NCBI GenBank assembly: GCA_024220505.1 | Contig: JAKZZE010000039.1 | Span: forward strand, 124,001 to 188,000 | From: Rhizopus arrhizus | Lineage: Eukaryota; Mucoromycota; Mucoromycetes; Mucorales; Rhizopodaceae | Direction of reading: 5' to 3' | Length of the DNA stretch: 64,000 nucleotides | In this document: in pieces, positions 36,901 through 47,345 of the stretch | Layout of the letters: each line of letters begins with the position of its first letter | How positions within the stretch are numbered: the stretch's first letter is position 1 | Position numbers and translations under genes: made by a program | The notes under the pieces: generated by a model | Told to the model about the DNA's origin: nothing | The model's input: the letters and a program-made list of their open reading frames with translations, nothing else | Databases searched by the model: none

Positions 36901-37653
36901 CAAGTATTCATTACATCATCCTAAACAAGTCGTTTGTTGGTTATATGTATTTTCAAGTACTCTATAATCATTTCATTCTATACTTTATAAAATAATAGGT
37001 GGGAATTATGAAGACTTTGTTGCATTTGAGATGTTTTGAATCTGATTTACTTTTTGTCTGAAATGAGTTCTTTGATAGCTCATAAAGTCATTACAATTGT
37101 TTGTAAACTGTAAGGCGCTCAGCAAAAGCCCTGAAATATTATGTTTATAATTTCATGCAGAAAAAAAAAACCTCGTCATGTCTATCTGTGGATCCAGGGG
37201 ATCGTTCTTTTATTGGTCGGAAAAAGTAGTATTTGCATAGTATAGTGTGTTTGAATAACAACTCCCTTGGGCATGATTTTCAGGTTTAGCACTGAAACCA
37301 TATTGGAAAAATACTTTTTATGAATGTATTAGGCTGATTTGTATGTGTGTACACGTAAAAAAAAAAAAAAAAAAGAAAAACAATATGTTTTTCAGAACAA
37401 AAAGAAATAGAAATTGTTTTTAAAATAGTAAATCTTGCAAGGTAATTTAACCCTTTTCTTTTTTGCATGAACAAAATAATGAAATCATTTCTTTTTTTGT
37501 TTAAATTTATTGCCATGAACAAACAATTAGAAAAATAATCATTTGTTGAATTTGAAAATTTAAAAAAAAAAAAATAGTTGAGCATTTAATTATAAAACAA
37601 CATTAACCCCCTTTTTTCTCTCGCTTTTATTTTTTGTACTTTATGTGTCATTG
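33977..37653. other. 3.7-kb gene-poor region
   Basis: AT-rich and without an intact recognisable gene. The longest frames (34201-34575 minus, 36576-36872 plus) have no motif I know; the plus frame (98 codons, MKVKDEELAEIMEMVSSCRH at its start) is the best candidate for a small unknown gene. The decayed stretch at 35450-36460 is listed separately. Confidence 0.4.
35450..36460 (-). pseudogene. decayed coding sequence of unknown family
   Basis: Minus-strand reading gives a chain of protein-like segments in alternating frames, each ending at a stop: HRAARGLLVYHIRATEHNPT, then AAYHFKRQEVQSHLLSSIVG, FHSIPFDLFKQLETVEWHSY, VNFIDKAYKDTLNQLICQYF and ETDVYYLWVKPLSQRVPSFF. Composition (Trp, His, Cys) is richer than chance translation of AT-rich DNA. 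I cannot assign it; a transposon-encoded protein is the likeliest source given the surroundings. Confidence 0.35.
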
Positions 37654-38818
37654 ATGTGGCCTTTATTAAAATCAAGTGATAATACTATATCCATTCAATT
37701 CTTTGAACCTGTTTTGTTCATTGGATCTCATATTCAAACTTCACCTGTTCTTCGTGGCATAATTAGTATCACAAGCCACAAGACCTGCTTATTAAAGCAT
37801 TTGCTCATTACTTTTCAAGGAGTGGCCAAAATCAAATATGTTTTAAGTAAACCAGTTGACCCATATAATTTTCTGTGTACTAAATCAAAGGATTGTAGAT
37901 AACAAGATCGTAAACGACCAAAGAATGATCAATCGTGATCAATTGACACTTTATTCTGCTCAGCAAAGCAATGATGAAATAAATAAGCATTTAGTGTTAA
38001 ATTCAAACTCATCCAAGCTATCCTTTTCGTTTGAAATGCCGCTTTCCACCGGATTACCCGAAACCGTTGAATGCTCACAGATCCAGGTCGGTTACCAATT
38101 CACCTTGGATATGGATTATATAAAACACAAAAAGATACAGCATCAACAGATAAGAAAGCCTGTGATAGTCGCGCGTCTGCCTGCATCTAAAATATTATCT
38201 GGTGAAAATTTGCCAGAGGTAATCGATAGTCGAAAACATCTCTCTGCTTGGTGTCAGTATCGTATGATCATACAAAAATCTGCTGCTGCTATCGGTTCTA
38301 CCTTGCCTATTCACATTGAGGTTGCTCCATTGGTAAACGGGCTTAAGCTGAAACATATCTTTGTACAGCTGTTAGAGCGTCGTACGGTAATGCCTGAGGT
38401 CGACTGCATAGAAAGAACATGTCAATTTTGCTACTTTCTTTATCCCACAAAACGCACCTCTTTTCACTTGCCATCATCTGCCATAGACTCACCCTGGGAA
38501 GTTACCGCAGATTATCAAATACCGCAGAAATCTCTAACACATTCAACAGAGATGTATCGAAATTACAGTGTTCACCATCTTTTATTGATTTCACTTGTGA
38601 TTGGAATACCAGAAAAGGGTAAAAGAATACGTTATATAAACAAGACAATCTCTTTTGGTTCTCTCATTGATATTTTGGATAAACGTATTGTAAATGATAT
38701 CAGATTACCCTCTTATCGCTCTGCTATTACTCTAGAAGAAATTGAAAATATAAATAGATACGGTATTCATCATCTCGATCTCCATTCTTCCCCTCCAGAC
38801 TATCATACCATTATATAA
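37654..38818 (+). CDS. arrestin-domain (alpha-arrestin/ART-like) adaptor with C-terminal PPxY
   Basis: Two exons (37654-37846 and 37899-38818), 370 aa. The ATG at 37654 is the first in frame; the longer frame starts with GTG. N-terminal arrestin strands are NTISIQFFEPVLFIGSHIQT, LRGIISITSHKTCLLKHLLI and FQGVAKIKYVL. The C-terminal arrestin domain follows (SFEMPLSTGLPETVE, VGYQFTLDMDYI, LPIHIEVAPLVNGLKLKHIF). The tail carries LPSYRSAI and, near the end, SPPDYHTII; PPDY is a PPxY motif of the kind that recruits Rsp5/NEDD4 ubiquitin ligases to arrestins. Alpha-arrestins direct plasma-membrane transporters to endocytosis, so a role in transporter turnover is likely. The cargo is unknown. Confidence 0.85.
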
Positions 38819-38894
38819 TGGCTTTAATTGTGATTTTCTGTTTCATGTAAATAGCAGTGTAAATAGCTTCAATAAAAATAGAAATCTTTTTATC

Positions 38895-40213
38895 CTACTT
38901 TACCTCGTTACAATAAGGGCAATTACCAAACAATATATTAAAACTCTGTGTTGTACTTGGATTGGATCGAAGCCACTTTAAACATAAATAATGAGACAAG
39001 TAAAATTTATTTTGATTTTACTACTTACATGGTATAAACAAGTTGAATGAAAGCCACGATTGCAAAGCTTACAGATTGTCTCTGGTGCTTCCCCATTTTC
39101 CAATTTGTAAGAGTAACAAATACCGCATTCAATATCTGTTGTATTTGTATAATCTTCTTGCCCTTGTTTTTCATCAGGAACCAATTGGAATATGTTTAAC
39201 AGATTGACATGTAACGCTACTTCCTTATCCCTAGTATTTACAATGTTCAGTCTTCTTATTCTTACTTCATTTCTGTACTAACCAAAAGGTATGATCCCAT
39301 GCTTTTCTCAAATTTTCTACTCGCTTTTCACTACCAAACAGTCTGATTTGCGGTTTATCAAAAGGCGACATGGGGTCTGTGATTTCTAAATACAATGAAC
39401 AGTGGTGACCTAAGGCAATCTTTCTCCAAGTATCGCTTCTATTCGGTTTCTCTGGCTCTAATATTCTCATGTGTTTGTCGAGATCATCCAGACAGTCAAA
39501 GAGTTTTTGATGTTGATGGATGATTTGTTCGTGCCGGTTGACAATGTCTGCTATTGACAGTGAGCTTTCAATTTGGGTGGGTATGTAAGCTATGATTTGA
39601 GGTGGAACAAATGGATAATTGGATGGTAGCGTCACTTTAAGTTCATGATATCTATTTCGAGAATCTCTTTTTTTTTTTGTTGGCATAGCGTGTTAAAATT
39701 TCAAAAGTATAGCTTTTACATTGTTTTAAAGAGGATTTCATCCATAGTCTCGCTCATATAATGTACTTTGTCAAATCCAATGATAGACAGCTCTTGATAA
39801 ATATGTGATATCTTGCTGGACATAGGCTGAAATGTAGTTATTTCGTTAGATTCACTTGTTATATTTTCTTCCTGTAGAACAGAACATAATTAATTACATA
39901 CTTTTATTCATTTTTGTATTTACTATTATCTCTTTGAATTCTAATAAAAAAGTCATGATGTCTTTTGCTTCATGTAGCTTATTCTCTATTAAAGTCTTTT
40001 TGTTGTCAATCAACTCATTTAATTCCTTGGTTCCAAATAGCTGTCCTCCAGGACCAAGTTGAACTTGAATCAAATACTCTTGTTTCTTTTCATTTTATTA
40101 ACAACAGGGTACATATAAAGCTATTTTTACTTTACTTGTATTGGTATATAGCCTTTGTATATTTTCTTTTCTTCCTCGATTGGAATAATGAGTGGAAATG
40201 GAACTTTATGCAT
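38895..40213 (-). CDS. fancl: FANCL-type E3 ubiquitin ligase (Fanconi anaemia pathway)
   Basis: Six exons (40213-40136, 40076-39924, 39871-39720, 39666-39283, 39230-39029, 38975-38895), 349 aa, against 375 in human. The middle RWD-like region has RNRYHELKVTLPSNYPFVPP. The signature FDCLDDLDKHMRILEPEKPN with RSDTWRKIALGHH parallels the URD domain of FANCL (LEPEKP, RIALG). The C-terminal PHD/RING-like domain reads ECGICYSYKLENGEAPETIC, KLCNRGFHSTCLYH, WLRSNPSTTQSFNILFGNCP then YC. The spacing and the QSFNI-FG-CPYC block are diagnostic of FANCL. It monoubiquitinates FANCD2-FANCI during crosslink repair. Its start codon lies 112 bp from the divergent SANT gene. It is a compact gene whose exon phases all join cleanly. 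Confidence 0.9.
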
Positions 40214-40325
40214 TAACACGAAACCAAAAAAAAAATTATGAAACAAAAAAAAAAAGACGCGTTTCTTCGTGACTTTTTTGATTTTTTTTTTTTTCTTTTC
40301 TTTCGCTTTCTCACTTTTGTCCAAG

Positions 40326-41457
40326 ATGTCAGGAACAACCATGAAACCACGTAGTATGACAGCTGGTGCACGTAACGTGCTTCGTTCAAACGATTCAGCC
40401 AGTCTTTGGAATTGTACTTTATCACCTGGTTGGAGCGAGGAGGAATCTGAAATATTGAGAAAGGCATTAATGAAATTTGGCATTGGTAACTGGGCCAAAA
40501 TTATTGAGAGTGGGTGTTTGCCCGGCAAGACAAATGCACAAATGAATCTTCAATTACAACGTTTGCTAGGTCAGCAAAGTACAGCAGGTAAACCAAAATG
40601 TGTTGCATGTACGTTGCTAATGACTATACAATAGAATTTGCGGGATTACACATTGATCCAAAGGTGATTGGAGCAAAGAATTCAAAGATACAAGGACCAC
40701 ATATTAGACGTAAAAATAATTGTATTGTGAATACAGGTGGTAAATTATCTCGTGAGGAATTAAAAAAAAGAGTAGCAAGCAATAAAGAAGAGTTTGTAAC
40801 AAAATATAGATAAAGAGCGATTATAAAAGGAGATTGACCTTATTTTATCAGATATGAACTTCCTGAAGAAGAATGGAAAACGATTGAATTACCTAAAGTA
40901 GAAGATGTAAGATTGAAAAAGAAAATTTGCTTTGACATATAACTGATTATACATCTGAACAGCCTGTCGTTATTCTTGAACAAAAGAGAGAAGACATGAA
41001 GAGATTAAAGCAAGAACTTGAAAAAGTACAAGCGAGTATATTAAAAATGACACAAGCTCATCCTGATCGTATGGATAAATTAAAGGTAAAAAAAAAAGGC
41101 ACTTTTTAGATAGAGTTCTTGTACTGATTATATCATCATTAGTCTGAGGTAACAGAATCACCATCCACATCTACACCAGGTACACCTATAACAGAAGCAC
41201 AACAAGATAAAGAAGAGGAGGAAGAAATTAAAATTGACGATGATGGAGATATTGTTATAGGCAATAAATCGGTAGATGATGAGGAAGATGAATATGAAGC
41301 TATGGAAACAAGTATATTAGATCAAGATTATGCCTTGGCAATGGAATTACAGAAGGAAGAAGATGAATTGTTGGGTGAATACAGTGAACAGGAACAATTC
41401 AGTGAAGATGATGAAGAATATAACAACAAAAAGAAGAGAAGAGTTACACGTAAATGA
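40326..41457 (+). CDS. SANT/Myb-domain nuclear protein
   Basis: Five exons (40326-40587, 40635-40791, 40852-40906, 40963-41085, 41143-41457), 303 aa. One SANT/Myb repeat lies at residues ~36-82 with its Trp scaffold: SPGWSEEESEILRKALMKFG then IGNWAKIIESGCLPGKT. After it come GPHIRRKNNCIVNTGGKLSR, a basic helical region, a short coiled coil (QKREDMKRLKQELEKVQASI) and an extremely acidic Glu/Asp tail. The tail ends in a Lys/Arg cluster (NNKKKRRVTRK), a likely nuclear localisation signal. Family is unresolved; single SANT repeats plus acidic tails occur in chromatin-associated factors. The second donor (GTTTGT at 40792) was chosen because it keeps the frame. It shares a 112-bp divergent promoter with FANCL. 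Confidence 0.75.
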
Positions 41458-41619
41458 GCCTCACAAAAAGAGTGCTGAGCATACAAAAGAGAAAGAAGGC
41501 AATGAAAAAAAAAAATTCAAAAACCAGCCTCACACAGACACAAACACAAATACATTAAAATAGATTTTTTTTTCTCTTTCTTTCTTTTTCCCTTTTTTCC
41601 TTCTTTTTATTATTAAATT

Positions 41620-42359
41620 ATGAGTTGTTGTGAATTATCTGATGATGAAGCCATTAAAAGAAAGATTGTCATCATTGGGGATGGTGCCTGCGGAAAGACT
41701 TGCTTACTCTCTGTATTCTGTAAAGGAAGTTTCCCGACTGTAAGCTATTTATAATAATCAGTGATCACAATTAAATTAATGAAAAATAGACACAATATAT
41801 TCCTACAATATTTGAAACTGCTGTAAAAGACATGACGGTTGACTCTAAAAACATTGCAGCCGAGCTTTGGGATACTGCAGGTATTGCATTATTAAAGGAA
41901 ATTAAAGCAGTAATAACACTTTGTTAGGTCAAGAGGATTACGATAGATTAAGAACTCTGAGTTATCCTGATTCAGATGTAATCATTGTCACCTTCTCAGT
42001 TGATATACCAGAATCATTAGAGAATATAACAGAAAAGGTAAAAAAAAAAAAAAATGAAAGTAATAAAAATTCACATGCTGTTATAGTGGGTACCTGAAGT
42101 GAAAAGGTATTGTCCCGGTTTACCTATTATTTTAGTTGCTTGCAAAATTGATTTAAGAGAAGACCAAACAGTCATTGAAGAACTATCGAAACAATCAGAG
42201 CAAGTGACTAGTTATCAACAAGGCGCAACTGTTGCTAGACAAATTGGTGCTTATAAATATATTGAATGTTCTGCTAAATTAGGACAAGGTGTGCAGGAGG
42301 TATTTATCTCGGCTGTAAGAAGTACACTAAAACAAAGCTCAAGCTGTACCATCATGTAA
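41620..42359 (+). CDS. Rho-family small GTPase
   Basis: Four exons (41620-41739, 41790-41880, 41928-42037, 42087-42359), 197 aa. G1 is GDGACGKT, the effector loop IPTIFETAV (G2 Thr), G3 [20 protein letters not shown] split by intron 2, G4 here reads ACKIDLRED (TKID/CKID variant) and G5 ECSAK. It ends in CTIM, a CAAX box for prenylation. The Rho insert helix region ([17 protein letters not shown]) separates it from Ras/Rab. Fungal Rho proteins drive polarised growth, actin and glucan synthase. The subtype (Rho1, Rho2 or Rho3-like) is not clear: the N-terminus [18 protein letters not shown] and Thr-rich effector flanks depart from canonical Rho1. It converges on ribosomal P1 with 36 bp between stops. 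Confidence 0.9.
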
Positions 42360-42395
42360 ATTATTTTATTGTTATGGTTTGGTGCAAAGAAAAAA

Positions 42396-42823
42396 TTAAT
42401 CAAAGAGACCTAACGACGAATATTTTAATAAACTGTGTTTATTTTTACGTATTCAACTTACCGAAACCCATGTCATCATCGGATTCTTCCTTTTCTTCTT
42501 CCTTCTTTTCTTCTTCAGCAGGAGCATCGGAGGAAGCAGCGGCACCGGCAGCACCAGCGGCAGAAGCAGAACCAGCACCAGGAGCGCCAACGTTCAAAAG
42601 AAGAGCCTTGAGGTCTTGACCTTCGAGAGCCTTAGCGTAAAGAGAGAACCAAATGGGTTCAACCTCAATACCAGCGGCGGCAACCAAAGTTTGGAGCTTG
42701 TCAGCCTATTACACTCATATTAATATCTATCCATCCAACATGCTTTTTCCTATTTACAGTGATCTCAATGTTATCATCCTCAAGGATGAGAGCAGCATAA
42801 ACGACGGCGAGTTCGGCAGACAT
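42396..42823 (-). CDS. rpp1: 60S acidic ribosomal protein P1
   Basis: Three exons (42823-42758, 42705-42462, 42409-42396), 107 aa. It starts [17 protein letters not shown], a typical P1 N-terminus, then [20 protein letters not shown], an Ala/Gly-rich hinge and an acidic end. The unspliced frame would end [12 protein letters not shown] 52-nt intron followed by a 14-nt terminal exon restores the universal P-protein tail DDDMGFGLFD, which binds elongation factors and ribotoxins at the stalk. P1 pairs with P2 on uL10 in the large subunit stalk. Confidence 0.95.
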
Positions 42824-43109
42824 GATTAATTTGTTGTTGTTCGCAAGTAACGATTTAACCCGAAGGATACAAGACGATTAAAAGAGATTACTTCTTTCCC
42901 CACAGAGTTACTTTTATACGAGTCCCTTCTCGGACAATCCGAGGTCCGATCGATCTCTTCCGGACAAATCAGATGAAAGCCTTTTCATTGTTCTTTACAG
43001 CAAGGAACACAGAGTTGTGTAAACGATTGATGATTTATTGTACGGTTTTATTAGTGCATAATAGTATAGAGATAAGTTACAAAAAAGTACATAATAAAAG
43101 GGGGTTTAA

Positions 43110-45035
43110 TTAGATTTTAAGAAAGTATTCATGAATTTCTTCTAATGATTTTCCAGAAGTCTACAATATAAAGTAAGTAAAAGATTTTCATAAGGACAGT
43201 TAGAGATTACCTCAGGCATGAGCCTGTATAATATTAACCACAGCATAATTGATAGCCCTGCATAAAACCAAAAAGTACCTGCAGTCGTCATGGCCTCTGT
43301 CATGCTAAGAAAAGCAGTAGAGACAATTAAGTTGCAAGTCCAGTTGACTGCAGTAGCGATACCATTGGCCTTTCCACGTATGGAGGATGAGAACATTTCA
43401 GACTGGGCCAGCCAAGGGATATAACCAAGACCGAGGGCATAACTACCTACATAGATGACCAAAAAGGTCAAAAGTATGGCTGTGATCGGTTTATCTTTGG
43501 CTTGATAAGGACATCCAGTCGATGTCTGTAAGATGTCAGATACATCTGTGCCCTTCAGAAAGACGCACTGATCGCTCGAGATGGACCAACCACATCGATC
43601 ATCCAACACACAGCGTGCGCAATTACCAGAGTAAAGTCCGCATGTTGCTTGCTGAGTCACAAAACCTTGCTGTGCAGCAAACGAGGCACCAAGGGCAATC
43701 AAGCCTCCGATGGTACAGAGCATGGTAATCAAGAGCATTTTGCGTCGACCAAATCGATCAATGATAAACACAGCAACAGCCGTAAAGACCATGTTTACAA
43801 CAGCCACAATAATGGCCACACTAGTCGATCCTTCGTTACTTCTGAAACCTGCCATTTTCAATATTGTGGCAGCATAATACATAGCAGCATTAAACCCGCA
43901 AAGTTGTTGTGCGGCTTGTAAAGCACATGCAATGATCAGAGGCATAAAATTATCTCGGTGCAAAAAGTCTTTGAAGGAACCTGAGCGACAGGCATACACA
44001 TCATCGCTCACTATCTTGATCTCTCTTTCAATAAAGGTATCTGTTACACTGTCACCATAAATTTTTCGGATAGCCTTTTTGGCTTCTTCAAGCCTTCCAA
44101 TAGCAATCAATCTACGTGGTGACTCGGGAAGGAAAGGCATAATGAGAAATTGAAACAAAGCTGGAATGCCAGCAATGCCAAACATATAACGCCAGCCTTC
44201 GGGTACATGGGTAAAGGCAATGTTCATGATATAAGCAACAACTTGACCAAAGGTAATAACTAATGTGTTTAGTGTATTCAAACGACCTCTGATACGTTTA
44301 GGTGAAAGTTCGCCTTGGAAAAAAAAGGAGTGTTCAAATTTGTCATTTCTATGTATAAATTTCTCTTTTACTTACTAACATAAATAGGAACAATCATGGA
44401 GGCAATACCAACAGCAAGGCCAACAACTATTCTTCCTAGTAAAAGTACTCCAAAGCTTTTTGCAAGCGCCATAATAAGAGCACCTGCAATGAATATAAGA
44501 GAGGACACAATGACAAGAATCTGTAGTAGAAGAAATGCTTGGTTAAGCTTTTTTTGTGTCATTTAATTTTAATGTAGTACATACTCTTCTACCAAATCTA
44601 TCTGTCAACTGTGCATTATAAATAAATTAATAAAATGTTTTCTTTTTTTTACATTATATGTGGTCTTACAAGGCCAGCAAAAAATCCACCAAAGATGGCG
44701 CCAAAAGTAGTTGCACCCACAATTAATTCTTTTTGGACACTGGTGAGTCCAAATTCCTCTTCGATAAATACAAGGGCACCAGAAATGACTGTATATTTAG
44801 AGGATATGTAAGAATAGTTTTTACTATTTTATATATTCAATATACCTCCAGTATCATAACCAAATAAGAATCCACCTATACACACACAAACAACAAGCAT
44901 ATATACAAAGAAGGTAGCCTTTGCTTCTTTTTCTGACTCGTCCGAGTGCTCTTCATGTGGATTGTATATCTCTTCATGAGGGTCTATTGCTGTATTCACT
45001 AACTTTTTTTCCTTTGGTTCCGTATTTTCTGTCAT
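43110..45035 (-). CDS. MFS sugar/myo-inositol-type transporter with PSI-like extracellular insert
   Basis: Six exons (45035-44846, 44788-44670, 44610-44587, 44520-44376, 44313-43211, 43160-43110), 543 aa. The start is the first ATG in frame (MTENTEPK). Sugar-porter signatures are GGFLFGYDTGG, LTDRFGRR (encoded alone by a 24-nt exon), PIYVSELSPKRIRGRL, LPESPRRL, AAQQLCGFNAAMYYAATILK, IIDRFGRRKMLL and AQSEMFSSSIRGKANGIA. Helices 7-8 or 9-10 enclose a Cys-rich loop (CGLYSGNCARCVLDDRCGWS, later DQCVF) with the spacing of a PSI domain, as in plant INT inositol transporters; GCPYQAKDKP follows. Substrate is probably myo-inositol or another polyol with H+, by resemblance. It diverges from the SSXT gene. 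Confidence 0.88.
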
Positions 45036-45217
45036 TACTGAGGAAATGATATGATTTTGACAGGTCAATAAGTTTATTTACCCTTCAATAGAAAAAATAT
45101 TAACAAAAAAAGAAAAAATCTCTTTTTTTTTTGCTTGGACCTTTTTTTTTATTAAACATTACTTCTCACTGTCCGACCCGGACTGATTGACGCTTTCACT
45201 CTTTTTCAGTCAATCAA

Positions 45218-45254
<37 letters not shown>

Positions 45255-45261
45255 CGTTAAA

Positions 45262-47023
45262 ATGAATCCCTATACACAACAAGCAAATCAAAACAATAAC
45301 CCTTATTCATATAACCAAAACTTCATTTCAAACCTACCGCCAGAACTAGTAAATAGTTTTGCTAGCCAACCAAATAATAACAGCAATAATAACAATGGAA
45401 CTAGTAACACGAATAGTCCACAGCAACCTCTATTTGACCCAATGGCAAATATGATTGCCAAAAGACAAGTGTACGGTAACAATCCAATGTTTAACATGAC
45501 TTCCTCCATTGAAACTTTACCTGCAATGTCTTTGGCTGCCTTATCTCAAAGACAACAAAGTCCCATGATGACTCCACAACAACAACAACAACTGTTACAA
45601 CTTCAACAGCAACAACAATTGAGAAACCCTCAACAGCAGCAACCATGGTTGAATAAACAGCAGCAGCAGCAGTTAGCATTTCAAAGAATGGATGAGCAAC
45701 AAAAGAGACAATTTTTAATGCTTCAACAACAACAACAACAGCAACAGCAGCAGCAACAACAACAACAACAGCAACAAATGAGGAAGGCACAACAGCAACA
45801 GCAGCAGTTTCAACGACAGGCATCTTTTAATGGTGCAGACTCAGAGGATGTGATAGAAACAAAGAAAACTTCATTTACGCCCAGTGAAATTGAGATGAAT
45901 TCTAAACGTGTAGAAGTTGTAAGTCCAGATAGCAAAGAAACAAGTGAGATAATAACAGCTTCATTAGATATTAGCTATGAATCAAGAGTTAATTCGATTA
46001 TTCATTGAAAACAAAAATGCAGGTGAAAATCTAGAACCAGATATTACAGTGTAAGGGCAAGCGGCGAGGGTTAAGTAGTTTAGATTATTGAAACAGACTC
46101 TTACATAGATATCAATCAAAGTTACAATCCAATCTTACTTTTCTTGCAACTATGGCTGATATCTCAATGGTGAAAGCAGGAGAGGTGATTCCAGATTTTA
46201 CATGTGTACACATCATTTCTTATTAAACAGCTCTTTTTAGGATTTCAAAATACCACCACCACCCGATCTTTCTCCTTTGCCTTCACCAAAATCAGATATT
46301 GGAAAGAAAATCCATGAGATATTAAGTAATGCTATCACTTTATTTGAAAGCTATCCTATTCCAGATCATTCGGCAGATTCACAGTTGCGACGAAAGCGAT
46401 CCGTGTCCTCTCCACAACAGCAGCTGTCTCCTAATTCACAGATAAAACAACAGCAGCAGCAACAGCAAATGTTACAGCAACAACAGCAAGCTGCGATGAT
46501 CCGTCAGCAACAACAGCAATTTAATATGAATAAGATGGGCGGCATAAATAATCCAATCACATCCACACCACCTTCTGCTCCAGGACCTGCAAGTATGGCA
46601 TTGAATACGATGGGACGTAATAATAACATGATGATAGACCCACAATCTGTTCTAAGACAAGCCCAACAAGCACAAAACTTGATGCAGCAACAACAGCAAC
46701 AACAGCAACAACAACAACAGCAAATGATGGCCAACATGGGCCTTGGGGGCATGTCCTCTTCTTCTCCTCCAAATAATGCTAACTTATTAAATGGATTCAG
46801 CCCTATCCAGCAAAACATAGATTCACCCGGCATGACTTCTATACCACAACAACAGTTGACACCCACTGATTTATTAGCAGCCAACGGTATGATTAATCCA
46901 AATTCAATGTTGATCAATCCAAATAGTAATTTTATGCTTCCTGGAAATAATGGAATGTATACACCTGAAAATACCGAAGATTATTCCAATGTCATGCTAA
47001 TGATGCAAAGACTTCAACAATAA
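45262..47023 (+). CDS. SSXT/SS18-like (Snf11/GIF-type) glutamine-rich transcription coactivator
   Basis: Four exons (45262-45918, 45968-46050, 46097-46184, 46241-47023), 536 aa. The SSXT domain is assembled from exons 2-3: MNQELIRLFIENKNAGENLE and LHRYQSKLQSNLTFLATMAD, matching SS18, plant GIF/AN3 and yeast Snf11 (QYQxxLxxNLxxLAxxAD). Unlike animal SS18, the domain is central (about residues 222-275). It is flanked by long Gln tracts (for example codons at 45725-45778 and 46683-46722) and Asn/Pro/Met-rich sequence. Members dock on the SWI/SNF remodeller. The mix of CAA and CAG codons in the Gln runs suggests old expansions. A ~32-nt T-tract (about 45223-45254) sits directly upstream of the start. 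Confidence 0.85.
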
Positions 47024-47345
47024 AAAGAAGGAAAAAGTTTATATGCATCGTAATCAGGAGTTTCATTGAAACATGTTGCTTAGGTGTAACATCGCTTATT
47101 TTCTTATTATGAAAGTGGGTTGGTAGCATGTTTTGAATACTATACAAAAGAATATTAGTTTTTGAGGACAAAAATATGATCTATTCATACCAGAGCCTCA
47201 TTCATTCTATTCTTATTCAGAGATATCCCAGTCATTTGGCGAGAAGAACCACTGTGACTTTATTTTTCCTTGTCACGTATTTTTTTTTTTTTTTTTAATA
47301 TTTCATCCTCCAGCTCTTCTCTTTTTTTAGCCGACAATCAAGAAA
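47024..47345. promoter_or_regulatory. promoter region of RPA135
   Basis: About 320 bases between the SSXT stop and the RPA135 start. A 17-nt T-run (47280-47296) lies 50 bases before the ATG. No other element recognised. Confidence 0.4.

Noticed and set aside
45491..45823. Minus-strand frame rich in Val/Ala opposite the SSXT gene
   Set aside because: It is the antisense of CAA/CAG glutamine codons; no independent signal.
46504..46917. Minus-strand poly-Cys frame
   Set aside because: Antisense shadow of the second Gln tract in the SSXT gene.
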